From Bifidobacterium sp. ESL0690 (GTDB lineage Bacteria > Actinomycetota > Actinomycetes > Actinomycetales > Bifidobacteriaceae), in contig NZ_CP113939.1 of NCBI RefSeq assembly GCF_029392315.1, forward strand, positions 2,480,001 through 2,544,000: a stretch of 64,000 nt of DNA, given 5' to 3'. The notes below the pieces were generated by a model, which saw only the letters and a program-made list of their open reading frames with translations, was not told where the DNA came from and ran no database searches. This document shows positions 1 through 11,377 of this stretch, one piece after another. Position 1 is the stretch's first letter, and each line of letters begins with the position of its first letter. The translations under genes and the position numbers were made by a program.

Positions 1-1
1 G

Positions 2-2422
2 CCCTCGCTCGACCTGTCCAAATTCGACACCCGCGCCGTAAAGAGCATGGCCCACATGTTCGCCGGCTGTTCCTCGCTTACCGACCTCAACCTCTCCAAT
101 TTCGACACCGGCAACGTCAACAACATGAACGCCATGTTCCAAAGCTGCAACAAACTCGCTTCGTTGGATCTTTCAAGTTTCGTCACCACCAAAGTCACCG
201 ACATGAGTTACATGTTCAATGACTGCTCTTCCCTCACCTCGTGGGTCCAGCCCAACTTCGCCACCTCCCTCGTGACCGATATGGCCTATATGTTCGACGG
301 ATGCACCAACCTCACAACCCTTGACATTTCAAGCTTCGATACCACCAAGGCCATGTCTTCGATGACCCAGCTTCTGCCGAACGGATTGCGCCGCCTGAAG
401 CTGGGAACGAACACACAACTGAGCAACACCGCGTTTTCGAACGTCGACAGCACCATCAACTGGGAGGAAATGTCAAGCCTCGACAACAACGCAACCCATA
501 TCGGTTCTGTTGGCAATCTGAGCGCTCTGCAGACGCGTGCGGCTTCCAGCAACCCCGCTGGTTCGTATTGGGACTCACGCCTCACGCCGACCGGCGTGCA
601 GCTCGCGATCAACGCGAACGGCGGCGTCACGAACTTCACCCCCGTCTCCTACGACACCACCACCGCGGCGGCGACCATCACCGTGCCGCAGGGCAACGTG
701 CTCACCGCCAACATGTCCCAATACGTCTTCACCGGCTGGAACAGTTGCGCAAGCCCAGTCTCTTCGACAAGCTGCAAACCCTACCAGCCTGGCGACACCA
801 TCGCCGTGGCCCAAGGCGATTCCAACCCCGTCAGAACCCTCACGCTTTACGCCCAGTGGGCCAAGGTTCCATGGCCCGTAATCGACAACAACACGCCAAT
901 GGTTCACGCTCCCCTCGGTGCGAGCCCGACCGCGGACATCACCGTAACGAACACCCCGAACACGAACTCATTTGTCGCCAGTGCGATGGCAAGCAGCGTC
1001 ACCACCATCACCACGCCTCTGGGCTTTCATGCAACGGAAAACGGCATCGGCACATTCACCGAATCGGGCGTCCCGATAGCCCAAGTCCAACCGGTAATGG
1101 GCCGCTCCTACACCATCAACGTGCTGACCACCATGACCGACCCGCTCACCGGCAACACCGTAACAGCCAGACCGGTGTCGAAAAACGGCATGATTCCGTA
1201 TTACAATATCACTTTCGACGCCAATGGCGGCACAGGCGCCCCCACCGACATGTCCGGCTTCGCCGACGTGGACAATCACTACCGCACTACGGCTCCGATC
1301 CCCGCGGACGTCATCCCCACCAAAGGCGAGCACGATATGTTCGCCGGCTGGTCCACCAGTCCGACGGCCACGCAACCGGACTACGCCTATAACCCCGGCA
1401 CTTACGCACCGACCTTCTGGCAGTACGACAGCTCGCACCAATCAGCCAAAACCCAGACGCTCTACGCCGTGTGGCACGAGGCGAAAGCCCCCGTCATCAG
1501 CGAAGTGCACCGCGACCCTACGAGCCACCACGTCATCGCCACCGGCACCGCCCAGCCATGGAATGCTATCGGCTCGCCCACCGTCACCGGACACGCGAAC
1601 ACGGGGTTGCAAGTCAATATGGCGACGCTCGCCGCGGACGGGACACTTTCCATTGCCGGCATCGCTTCCGGCATCAAAACCTCAGTCGGCGGACATGTGG
1701 TCACCGTACGTATACGCGCCTGCTCCGCCAACATACCCGGCCAAAACGGCACGGCACCCCCCGCAAAAATCGGCTGGAGCAACGATAACAACGACATTCC
1801 CGCAGGCTGCACCCAGGTCTTTGGGCCGCCGTCCTCCTTTATTCAGGTTCCCATGTATCCTATCTGGCTTGGCGGCCTCAATAATGAATGGTCGGCCAGC
1901 CTCAACGTCACCGGCAAACCGTACATCTGGGTTTACGCGCAAACGCAAGACGGCCCTATCGACGGGCCGCTCATGATCACCCCGATCGTCCAAGGTTCCG
2001 ACAACTCCGTCAAGACCTGCGTCAAGACCGCGAACACCGATTCCAGCAACTACGTCTGCGGCACCGCGACCATGGACAACACAGCTACTTTCGACGGCAC
2101 CACCACGCATAGCTGGAGCCTCGACCTGCCCGAAAGCACCGCGTTCGACAGCGCCAACGCCTACGACACCAGTTCGCATCTTTATATCGACGACACTTGG
2201 AGGAACAACGCCTCGGGAGGCGGAGGTGGCGGTAGTCGGCTCAGCGTCATCTCGCCCGAGGCGTACCTCGGCGGCGCCCCGCCCTCCACGAACGCTCTCC
2301 CCTTCACCGGCGGACTTTTCCGCCGCATCATGATAGCACTCGCTGCTCTGATCGGTTCCGCAGCCATCTTGCTCACTGCGTTCGTAACGTTCCGCCGGCG
2401 TATCTTGCAGCGAAACCGCTAA
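2..2422 (+). CDS. BspA-like LRR surface protein with InlB B-repeats and LPFTG anchor, 5' partial
   Basis: The reading frame is open from the first bases of the window, so the N-terminus and signal peptide lie upstream. Residues 1 to about 120 are BspA/DUF285-type repeats of the form LxxLDLSxFDT..V..MxxMFxxCSSL, repeated about four times. Two InlB B-repeat (Flg_new) modules follow, around residues 210-290 and 410-500, each ending in YAQW or YAVW. After an unrecognised beta-rich region and a run of six glycines comes LPFTGG, a hydrophobic helix and a basic tail (FRRRILQRNR), a standard sortase sorting signal. By family precedent this is a wall-anchored adhesin. It converges on the giant surface protein encoded on the minus strand, with a strong hairpin between them. 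Substrate or ligand cannot be told from sequence. Confidence 0.9.
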   Translation, partial: PSLDLSKFDTRAVKSMAHMFAGCSSLTDLNLSNFDTGNVNNMNAMFQSCNKLASLDLSSFVTTKVTDMSYMFNDCSSLTSWVQPNFATSLVTDMAYMFDGCTNLTTLDISSFDTTKAMSSMTQLLPNGLRRLKLGTNTQLSNTAFSNVDSTINWEEMSSLDNNATHIGSVGNLSALQTRAASSNPAGSYWDSRLTPTGVQLAINANGGVTNFTPVSYDTTTAAATITVPQGNVLTANMSQYVFTGWNSCASPVSSTSCKPYQPGDTIAVAQGDSNPVRTLTLYAQWAKVPWPVIDNNTPMVHAPLGASPTADITVTNTPNTNSFVASAMASSVTTITTPLGFHATENGIGTFTESGVPIAQVQPVMGRSYTINVLTTMTDPLTGNTVTARPVSKNGMIPYYNITFDANGGTGAPTDMSGFADVDNHYRTTAPIPADVIPTKGEHDMFAGWSTSPTATQPDYAYNPGTYAPTFWQYDSSHQSAKTQTLYAVWHEAKAPVISEVHRDPTSHHVIATGTAQPWNAIGSPTVTGHANTGLQVNMATLAADGTLSIAGIASGIKTSVGGHVVTVRIRACSANIPGQNGTAPPAKIGWSNDNNDIPAGCTQVFGPPSSFIQVPMYPIWLGGLNNEWSASLNVTGKPYIWVYAQTQDGPIDGPLMITPIVQGSDNSVKTCVKTANTDSSNYVCGTATMDNTATFDGTTTHSWSLDLPESTAFDSANAYDTSSHLYIDDTWRNNASGGGGGGSRLSVISPEAYLGGAPPSTNALPFTGGLFRRIMIALAALIGSAAILLTAFVTFRRRILQRNR

Positions 2423-2458
2423 CGGGCTTTGTGCCCATTGCAATCACGCTCCGTCAGC

Positions 2459-2509
2459 GTCATAAAAGTGCAAGTTGGCAACTCTAGAGTGCACTTTCCG
2501 GACAATAAC
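2459..2509. repeat. single copy of a 51-bp hairpin repeat unit
   Basis: This stretch has the same length and layout as the six tandem units at 16540-16844: it opens with GTC, carries AAAAGTGCA, a middle ending in CTAGA, then GTGCACTTT, and ends after exactly 51 bases. The two TGCA boxes sit 21 bp apart, as in the tandem units. It lies just downstream of the BspA-like gene. Confidence 0.65.
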
Positions 2510-2549
2510 GTCAATAACACGAACAACAGCCAGAGCAGAAATAAAGAAA

Positions 2550-2612
2550 GCCGGGCGCTGTCTGAGGGAACGCAAGGGGCAGAACCCCGGTTTCCTTCGG
2601 ACAGCGCCCGGC
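2550..2612. terminator. long hairpin between convergent surface-protein genes
   Basis: The 13-bp arms GCCGGGCGCTGTC (2550-2562) and GACAGCGCCCGGC (2600-2612) are perfectly complementary, and a nested AAGGGG/ACCCC hairpin fills the loop. Its position between two convergent stop codons suggests a bidirectional terminator, although the U-run is weak on both strands. Confidence 0.65.
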
Positions 2613-2694
2613 CCTAGAAGAGCCGGCAAGATGCAGTTGCCAGCTGAGGCCGCGCCTAGGTTGGGTGTGTGGGGCGCGGCCAGTATTTAATCAC

Positions 2695-5600
2695 CTAGTC
2701 ACGGCGGCGCCTGCGGATAATTTGCAGACCGAGCGCCATGATCAGGGCGGACACCATCAGGCCCATCGGCACCGCGACATCCGAACCCGTGGCCGCCACA
2801 GACTTCGACTGCGGCTGCGGCTTCGACTGGGAGGCGAGCCACTTCCGGCCCTCAGGCGTGGCAAGCCATGCCTGCCCAGCCAAGGTCTTCAGCCAGTTCT
2901 GACCGGCCGGCGTCTTCAGCCAAGCCAAGCCCGCAGGGGTGGCCAGCCACGAATGACCAGCAGTAGTCGCGAGCCAAGCCGAACCGGCAGGAGTCGAAAG
3001 CCAAGCCTGGCCTTGAGGCGTCGCGAGCCAAGCATGGCCGTCGGTCGTAGTGGCCAGCCAGGCGCCTCCGACGGGGGTCCCGAGCCATGCGTGACCCTCC
3101 GGGGTGTTCAGCCAGCCATGGCCTTCAGGCGAGGAGATCCAGGCGTGACCCTCGGAAGTGCCGAGCCATGCCGAGCCCTCGGGCGTCTGCAACCACGCGT
3201 GACCCTGTGGGGTCTGGAGCCACTGATGGCCCTGCGGCGTGGAAACCCACGCATGACCTTCCGGAGTTGCCGACCAGTGCTGACCTTCAGGGGTCTGCAG
3301 CCACTCGTGACCGGGTTGCGTGTCGAGCCACTCGTGCCCAGGTTGCGTGCCAAGCCAATCGTGACCGGGCTGCGTGCCCAACCATTCATGACCGGGCTGC
3401 GTGCCAAGCCATTCCTGGCCGGGCCGGGTGACGAGCCATGCAGGATTGTCGGGCTCGATGCGGGTCCAGCGCGCGATGACGGTGATGTCGCCGGTCACCA
3501 GGGCCGTCGGATCGTACGGAACCAGGCTGCGGACCATGGAGTCCACGAACCAGCCGTCGAAGCGGAAGTGAGTCCGTGTCGGCGTGGGCAGCGTGCCCAG
3601 CTGGTCGCCGTCAGCGATGGTGCGCGGCGCGATGGTGATGCCGCCTTCCACGTTGAACGTGATGGTGTGCGTGATTCGCGTCCAGTGCGCCTTGAGCGTG
3701 CACGCGCCAGTCACCGGAGTGGTGGCGAAATTGTAGGCATGCGAGCCGTCGAGCGTCCAGAAGTCGAACCGGTAGTGTTCCTTCGTCGGGCTGCCCGGAT
3801 CGGTGGCATGGTGGTTGTATTCGATGGTCTGCGCAGGGGCCGAGCCCGTGCCATGGTCCAGATCGAACGTCACGCGGTACCAGTTGGTCTTCCATGTCAT
3901 GCGGATGACCATGTCGCCAGCCTTCACATCGGCCGGGAAGCCATCAGTCCAGCTGCCGGAACCGACCTTGTACTGCCACTTGTCGAACGAGTGGCCAGCC
4001 GGGGCCGCCGGCAGGTTCACCGTCGGCGCGTGCAACGCGGTGCCGTAAAGTATCGGCGCCGCGGCAGGCAAGCCGCCGCCCACACCACCGTTCGCATCGT
4101 AGGTGACGCTGTACGGGTTCGTGGTCCAAGTCGGCTGGATGACCGTGTCGCCGGCGGGCACCGTGGTCGGGAAGCCGGGCTGCCATGCCCCGCCTGCGAC
4201 CTGGAAGCGCCAGGAGGCGAACGTATGGCCCGTGCGGTTCGGATTCGACGGCGCGGTCAGGGCCGTGCCGTAGCCCGGGTGCGTGTCGGCGGGCAGCGCG
4301 GAACCGTTGTTACGGTCGTAATGCACCGTGTAGTGGTTGATCCTCCATGTCATGCGGATGGTCATGTCGCCGGCCTTCACATCGGCCGGGAAACCATCGA
4401 TCCAGCTGCCCGAACCGACCTTGTACTGCCACTTGTCGAACGAATGGCCGGTCGGAGGCTCAGGCAGGTTCACCGTCGGCGCCGTCAGCGCAGAGCCATA
4501 GGTCATCGGGCCCGTGGCCGGCAGGCTGCCGCCCACACCGCCGTTCGCGTCGTAGGAGACGTTGTACGGGTTCGCGCTCCACACCGGCTGGATCGTGATG
4601 TCGTAGTCGGGCGTCGTGTTCACGCCATACACCCACGTATCCCAGGCCGTCGTACCGGTCTTGGCGTAGCGCCAGCCGGCGAACGACTTGCCGGAGGGAG
4701 GCGTCGGACGCTGCAGGGCCGTCGGCTCGGTGAGCGCGGAGTCGTAAGGTACCGCGGGATCCGTGGCGGGCAGGCTGCCGCCCGTACCGCCGTTGGCCTC
4801 GTAGGCGACCGCATGCGTGTGTGCGCGCCAGGCCGCGGTGATGACCATCGCGCCGGCCTTCACATCCGCGGGCCAACCCGAAACCGGGGTGGCGCCGCCG
4901 ACCGTATACGACCAGCCATCGAAGTCATAGCCGTGACGGGTAGGCTGCTGGGCCGTGCTCGGAGCGGGAAGGCTCGCGCCGTAGTCATTCGAACCGGTCA
5001 CCGGAGTGTAGCCCGTGCCCGAAGGCCACCTGCCGCCCGTGCCAAGAACGTAGGACACGTTGTACTGGTTGATCCGCCAATGAGCGGTAATCACCATCGC
5101 ACCGGCCTCCACATCCGCGGGCCAGCCCGCCTGGGACGTGCCACCGTCGACCGTGTATGACCAGCTGTCGAACGTATAGCCCGAACGGGTCGGACGCTGA
5201 GCCGCAGCCGGCTCCGTGAGCGTCGTGCCGTAAGGCTGCGAACCGGACACCGCGGTATAGCCGCCGGGCCAGGCGCCGCCGACGAGAGCGTAGGAAACGT
5301 TGTAGCTGTTGCGGGTCCACGACGCGGTGATGACCATCGCGCCCGCCTTCACGTCCGTTGGCCAGCCCGCCTGCGCGGAACCGCCGCCGACCGTATACGA
5401 CCAGTGGTCGAACGCGAAACCGGTGCGCGTCGGGCGCTGGGCCGAAGTCGGCTCCGTGAGCGTCGTGCCGTATGTCTTCGAACCAGACACCGGTGTATAG
5501 CTACCGGGCCAGCTGCCGCCGCCGAGGGCGTACGAGACGTTGTAGTTGTTGGGCGTCCACTTGGCCGTGATGACCATGGCTCCGGCCTTCACATCGAACG

Positions 5601-8600
5601 GCCAGCCCGTTTGCGCGGTACCGCCCGCGACCATGTATTCCCAATGGTCGAACGTGAAGCCGGGACGCGTCGGATCGCTGCCGGGAGCAGGAAGCGCCGT
5701 GCCGAAATCATTCGAACCGGACACCGGGATGTAGCCGCCGGCCCAAGAGCCGCCGGAACCGAGGTCGTAGGACACGTCGTACTGGTTGATCCGCCAATGA
5801 GCGGTGATCACCATCGCACCGGCCTGCACATCGGCAGGCCAGCCGCTCTGGGAGGCGCCGCCGCCGACCGTATACGACCAGCCGTCGAACGCATAGCCAG
5901 TGCGGGTCGGACGCTGGGCCGTAGTCGGCTCCGTGAGCGTCGTGCCATAGGGCTTCGCGCCCTCCACCGGCGTGTAACTCGAAGGCCAGGCGCCGCCGCC
6001 GAGAACGTAGGAGACGTTGTAGTTGTTGCGGGTCCACGACGCGGTGATGACCATATTGCCGGCCTTCACATCGCTCGGCCAGCCCGCCAGAGACGCGCCG
6101 CCGTCGACCGCGTACGACCAGCCGCCGAACGCGTAGCCTGGACGTGCAGGTTCCTGCAGCGTCGTGGGCGCGGTGAGCGTCGTGCCGTATTCCTGCGAGC
6201 CCTCAACGGGCGTATAGCCGCCCTGCCAGGACGCGCCGCCGCCGAGGACGTAGGACACGTCGTAGTGCTTGGCCCGCCACAAGGCGGTGACGACCATGGC
6301 TCCGGCCTGCACATCCGTCGGCCAGCCCGGTTGTGCGGAACCTCCGCCGACCGTGTACTGCCAGCCCTGGAACGTATAGCCAGAACGCGTCGGGTCGCTA
6401 CCCGGGGCAGGAAGGGTCGTGCCGAACGCCGTCGAACCCTCCACCGGCATGTAGCTCGAAGGCCACCTGCCGCCGGACCCGAGATCGTAGGAGACGTTGT
6501 AATTGACCGTGTCCCATATGGCCGTGATGACCATGTCGCCGGCCTTCACATCGGATGGCCAGCCGGACTGCGCCGCGCCGCCGCCGACCGTGTACTGCCA
6601 GCCGGAGAACGTGTGGCCCGAACGCGCCGGTTCCTGCGCACCAGTGGGCGTCGGCAAAGTCGTACCGAAAGGCTGTGAACCGGACACAGGCACATAACCG
6701 CCACGCCACGCACCGCCCATGCCAAGATTGTACGAAACGTTGTAGCTTACGGGATCCCAGAGGGCCGTGACCACCATGGCTCCGGCCTGCACACTCGCCG
6801 GCCAACCGGACTGCGCGCTGCCGCCGCCGACCGTGTATTGCCAGCCGCGGAACGTATAGCCCGTACGCGCCGGCTCCTGCGCACCAGTGGGCGTCGGCAA
6901 CGTCGTACCGAAAGGCTGCGAACCTGACACAGGCGTGTAGCCGCCCCGCCAGTCGCCGCCCGTGCCAAGATCGTAGGTCACGTTGTAGCTGTTGGTGGTC
7001 CAAATGGCTTTGATGGCCGTGTCACCGGCCTGCACACTCGCCGGCCAGCCAGCATGTGCGCTGCCGCCGCCGACCGTGTATTGCCAGCCTTGGAACGTAT
7101 AGCCCGAACGCGTCGGCTCCTGCGCACCAGTGGGTGTCGGCAACGTCGTACCGAAAGGCTGCGAGCCCGAGACGGGCACATAGCCGCCCTGCCAGGCACC
7201 GCCGGAACCCAAATCATACGAGACGTTGTAGCTTACGGTGTCCCACACAGCCGTGACCACCATGGCTCCGGCCTGCACGCTCGTCGGCCAGCCCGAAACC
7301 GGGGTGCCGCCGTCGACCGAGTACTGCCAGCCGCGGAACGTATGGCCCGGACGCGTCGGCTCCTGGCCCGTCGAAGGCGCGGGAAGCGCCGTACCGAAGG
7401 GCTGCGAGCCGGACACAGGCGTGTAGCCGCCCTGCCAGGCGCCGCCAGAACCCAAGTTGTAGGTCACGCCGTAGCTGTTGGTGCGCCACTTGGCGGCGAT
7501 CACCATCGCGCCGGCCTGTACCGTAGACGGCCAGCCCGTCTGCGCGCTGCCGCCGCCGACCGAGTACTCCCAGCCATTGAACGTACGGCCGGGACGCGTC
7601 GGGAGCTGGTTCGTAGCCGGTGCGGGAAGCGTCGTACCATATTCCTGCGAGCCGTCCACGGGCGTGTAGCCGCCCTGCCAGGCGCCGCCGGAACCCAGAT
7701 TGTACGTGACGTTGTAGTGGTTGATTCGCCAGTTGGCGGTGATGACCATCGCACCGGCCTGCACGGCAGTCGGCCAGCCTGTCTGAGACGTGCCGCCATT
7801 GACCGTATACGACCAGCTGTCGAACGTGTAGCCCGTCTTCGTCGGACGCTGCACGGCAGTCGGCGTGGGAAGCATCGTGCCGAAATCCTTCGAACCGGTC
7901 ACCGGGGTGTAGCCCGTGCCCGAAGGCCACGAGCCGCCGTCGAGATTGTAGGACACGTTGTAGCTCTTGACCTCCCAGCGCGCCTCGAGCATCACAGCAC
8001 GGTCGGGCATCGTATCGGCCGAAGGACCAGAGAACACCCAGTCCGCGCTGGCACCCGGCTCGCGCCAGCCCTTGAACGTGTAACCGGTGCGCGTCGGATC
8101 CGTCGGAGGAGTCACCAGCGTGCCGTAACCGACATTCGTCCGGGTCGCGACCGTCGAGCCGCGGTCCTTGAACGTCACCGAATTCGTGTTCAGCGTCCAC
8201 TGGGCCGTCAGCACCACATCATTCGCCGGCATCAGCGAAGGAGACGAGACACCGGGGCCGGCAAACGTCCACGTATTGCTCGACGCATCCTTCCAGCCAT
8301 GGAACGTATGGCCCGTCCACGTCGGGTCACCGGGATCCGTCGCGTCCGACGTGCCGTACTCCACCGACTCGCCGCCGGGCGCCGTGCCGGGCGCGCCGCC
8401 CAGATTGAACGTCAGATTGTAATGCTTCGCTTTCCATGCCGGACGAATCTGCACGTCGTCGTCGGGCATCGTTGAGGGGAACCCGTCGGTCCAGTTGCCC
8501 GAACCGGTCTTGTGCTGCCACTTGTCGAACTCATGGCCCGTAGGAGCATCAGGCAGGGCCGAGGCGGCCGGTGCCGTCAAAGCCGCGCCATACGCCACCG

Positions 8601-10850
8601 ACGGATCTGCAGCAGGCAGGCTCCCACCCGTGCCGCCGTTCACGTCATACGAAAGTGAATTGGTGTTCAGCACCCACTTCGGGCGGATCGTGATGTTGTA
8701 CGCAGGGATCGTGGTGCCGGTACCCGGGGCGCCGAACGTGAACGTGTCCCAGCTGCCGCTGCCGCCAGTTTCGCGGTACTCCCAGCCATTGCGATGCTTG
8801 TGGCTCGGGGCGGTGATGCCCGTGATGTTCGGCTCAGTCGGGATGGTCGAGCCATAGTCGTACGTGGTCGTGCCCGAGGGCATCAAGGACCATGCAGCAC
8901 CGTCGCCCGCGGCATAGCTCACGTTGTACTGGTCGGTCACCCACTTCGGGCGAACCGTGATGTCATAAGCTGGCACATGCGTCACGCCGAACGTGAACTC
9001 GGCCCAATTGTCCGTGCTGTCCGTCTTCCGGTACTCCCAGCCGCTGGTCAACGTGTCCTGGTGCTTATTCGCCGGGGCATTCAGGCCAGTCAGGTTGGGT
9101 TGAGCGACCGTCTCGTCCTCGCCCACCTCGACCGGCGAGCCGGGCATCGACGTCCACGTGCCGCCGTTGCCGTCATACGTCACGTGGCGCGGGATGGCCT
9201 TCCACGTCGGCCGGATGGTGATGGCATGATCCGGGACCGGCGTGGACCCGAACGCGAACGGGTCCCAGTCGGAGCCGTTCTGCGAATACTCCCACGCGTC
9301 CAGCTGCTTGTGCGCGGGAGGCATCAGATCCGACGTGTTCGGGGCCGGCGAGATCGCCGAACCATAATCATGGTCCGTCGCAGCCGGCTTGCTGCCCCAC
9401 GCGGACGCCCCGTTGAGATCATACGAGACCGAATACTGGTCCAATCCCCATACCGGACGGATGTTGATATCGTAATTAGGCATATGCGTTGTGCCGAACA
9501 CGAACGGCTGCCAAGTGCCGCCGCTCCTCGGCTGATACTCCCAACCCGTCAGATGATTATGCGCAGGAACAGCCAAATCGGCCAGCACGCTCGCCGACGG
9601 CTCTGAAGACGCCGGAACTGCGGAATCATAAGGCGCCTGCGTGCCACCCGTTGGCATCGAAGGCCACGAAACCCCGTGATTGTCAAAGTAGTAATAGGGA
9701 TTCGCAGTCCATGACGCATACAACGTCACATCCCCACCCGGCGTATATGGGAACGAAACCAAAGGGCCAGATGAGTTACCTGTATGCCAACCTGTAAACG
9801 TATAGCCCGCACGAGTAGGATCCGTCGGTTTACTTCCATTATTGGCTATAATGTCAGTGCCGTACAGGGTTCCATCACCCAAATCAAATTTGACCTGCCA
9901 ACCTCGTCGTTGGATTACACCTCCTGCAGGCCAACCACCACCATCACTGGGCACACTGGTGTTGTGACCGGAAAAACTATAACTCACCCAAGTAGCATTT
10001 GCCGGCAACGAGGACCAAGTCACCGTATGCGAGCCACTGTTATACACACCATTTGAAGGATAGATATTTGTCGGAGTAAGATACGCTCCATCCATATCAC
10101 GTGGACTCGGAAGGGTTATAGTCGAAGTTGAACCCCCGACACGCGGGTACTCAAGGTTCTGATTGCCGGCTCCAATGCTGGTTAAATAAAGACCACTCAA
10201 AGGCGAGAAATCGATCACGGCATCACTATTAACGTTAACATGTCGAAGACTTGACATGCCTGCCAGCTGGGAAATGTCGGTCAAATGATGTTGATAAGGC
10301 ACGTAAAATGTCTGCAGATTCGTCAAATTCCGAATGCCATCAAGATTTCTAAGATCTGCCGACCCTTCGGTGATAGTCACATTTGTGGTGTTGTTTACTA
10401 TTGCCTGTGTAAACGTATCACTTGTACTTTTGTAATTCGCATTGGCAACTGCATTAGCTAAAGCCGTGTCCGGAAAACATTGTGCGATTGTGCTCGACCC
10501 TTTAAGGCAGTAACTTTGCGGGCCGACGCCGCCATCGCGGGTCTGCAGGCCGGACTTCGCGGAAACACTGCTCTTGCCTTGCTTGGCAGATTTCGAAGAT
10601 TCAGTGGTCTTCTGCCCCTTCCGCGACTGTTCAGGCGACGCTGCCTGACCCTGCTCGGGTGAAGTAGATTGTTGGGATTGCGTTTGCTCGGAGGCCTGCC
10701 CGCCCTCGGGCTCGGCCGCCGTCGCCGTGCCGGGCAGCACCATCGCCACACCAGCCACAAGGCAAACTAGGGCTCTAAACGCACCCCCCCCCCGCGATGC
10801 GAGGCAAAGTCACGCACACCGCGCAACCACTCTGTAAAACGAGACATCAT
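2695..10850 (-). CDS. giant InlB-repeat / Trp-repeat cell-surface protein, start out of frame at a G10 tract
   Basis: The main frame encodes about 2690 residues. It has a short LRR-like head with a CFPD motif, then about 27 InlB B-repeat modules of roughly 70-77 residues (each with xYNVSYDLGSGG, an FxGW core and a terminal I/VW), then about 22 copies of a 9-residue unit PxGHxWLxT, and finally a linker with VAATGSD, a hydrophobic helix and IIRRRRRD. The natural start is ATG at 10850, preceded by GGGAG, and begins MMSRFTEWLRGVRDF. A run of ten G (coding strand, 10784-10793) then throws it into a stop. With 8 or 11 G the frame would join the hydrophobic segment AFRALVCLVAGVAMVLPG, a plausible signal peptide. 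The only other start is GTG 10758, which lacks a basic n-region. I infer a phase-variable adhesin that is OFF in this sequence. A sequencing error in the tract is the alternative. Confidence 0.85.
2833..3444 (-). repeat. about 22 tandem 27-bp units coding PxGHxWLxT
   Basis: On the coding strand the 27-bp units encode nine residues with an almost invariant Gly-x-x-Trp-Leu-x-Thr core, for example PGHEWLGTQ, PEGHAWVST and PAGLAWLKT. Only one unit (TTDGHAWLAT) is ten residues. The region sits immediately outside the membrane anchor, where wall-spanning stalks normally lie. Confidence 0.85.
3457..9905 (-). repeat. long array of about 27 InlB B-repeat modules
   Basis: Modules repeat about every 70-77 codons with Y-N-V-S/T-Y at the start and an FxGW core. 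Between about 4800 and 7950 the DNA itself is very similar from module to module, for example the recurrent CCGGCCTGCACACTCG and CGTCGTACCGAAAGGCTGCG, so recombination between copies is possible. N-terminal and C-terminal modules are more divergent. Confidence 0.85.
10784..10793. promoter_or_regulatory. C10/G10 homopolymer, candidate phase-variation tract
   Basis: Ten consecutive C on the plus strand (G on the coding strand) lie 19 codons after the ATG of the giant surface protein. From ATG 10850 the frame reaches a stop just past the tract. Adding one or removing two G restores the frame to the signal-peptide core and the 2.7-kilo-residue ORF. It is the only homopolymer of this length that I see in the window. 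Confidence 0.75.
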
Positions 10851-11377
10851 CCTTCTTCTCCCTGTATCAATGGAAATCTCCGCACCGCAAACCACCCCGG
10901 CGCGGAACTACACTTCAGACACGCAAAACTGTAACACGACCACGACACGAGCACCACATTTCTGCCTAATTAATGAAACATAATTTTCTTGTTCAAACGT
11001 TTAATACAACTCTCACAATTCTTATATTCAGACAACAATCATTGATTTGCTAAATAACGGTAACACTGTTCCCCAGATCGTCTTTTTCACACCGAACGCT
11101 TTGCATTGCAACACTTCGGCCCCCGCGCCGCATCTGCCCACTCACCGCCCCACCATCCGACCGTCTCCCGCCAGCTCACTCATGTATAACGTTTTAAGAA
11201 AATTCCAAAAAATTTTTTCAAAAAATTCCCCGACAAAATAATTAGACACGCCGAATACCCGAAAACGATACAGCCAAGCAACAGCCCCGAACAGGCAAAA
11301 AGACGATACCGTAGTTTCCCCGGGCGGTGACAGACTGAGAACCAACCAGCAACGCGACGAAACGGAGGAGAGCGCAC
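10851..11377. other. AT-rich intergenic region upstream of the giant surface-protein gene
   Basis: This stretch must hold the minus-strand promoter of the giant surface protein. It is AT-rich around 10960-11060 and again at 11190-11240, where there are A/T runs. No convincing gene, RNA or repeat was recognised. Confidence 0.4.

Noticed and set aside
2665..5160. An 831-codon plus-strand frame opposite the giant surface-protein gene
   Set aside because: It is very Arg/Gly-rich, follows the repeat period of the gene on the other strand and has no ribosome binding site, so it is a shadow of repetitive high-GC coding DNA.
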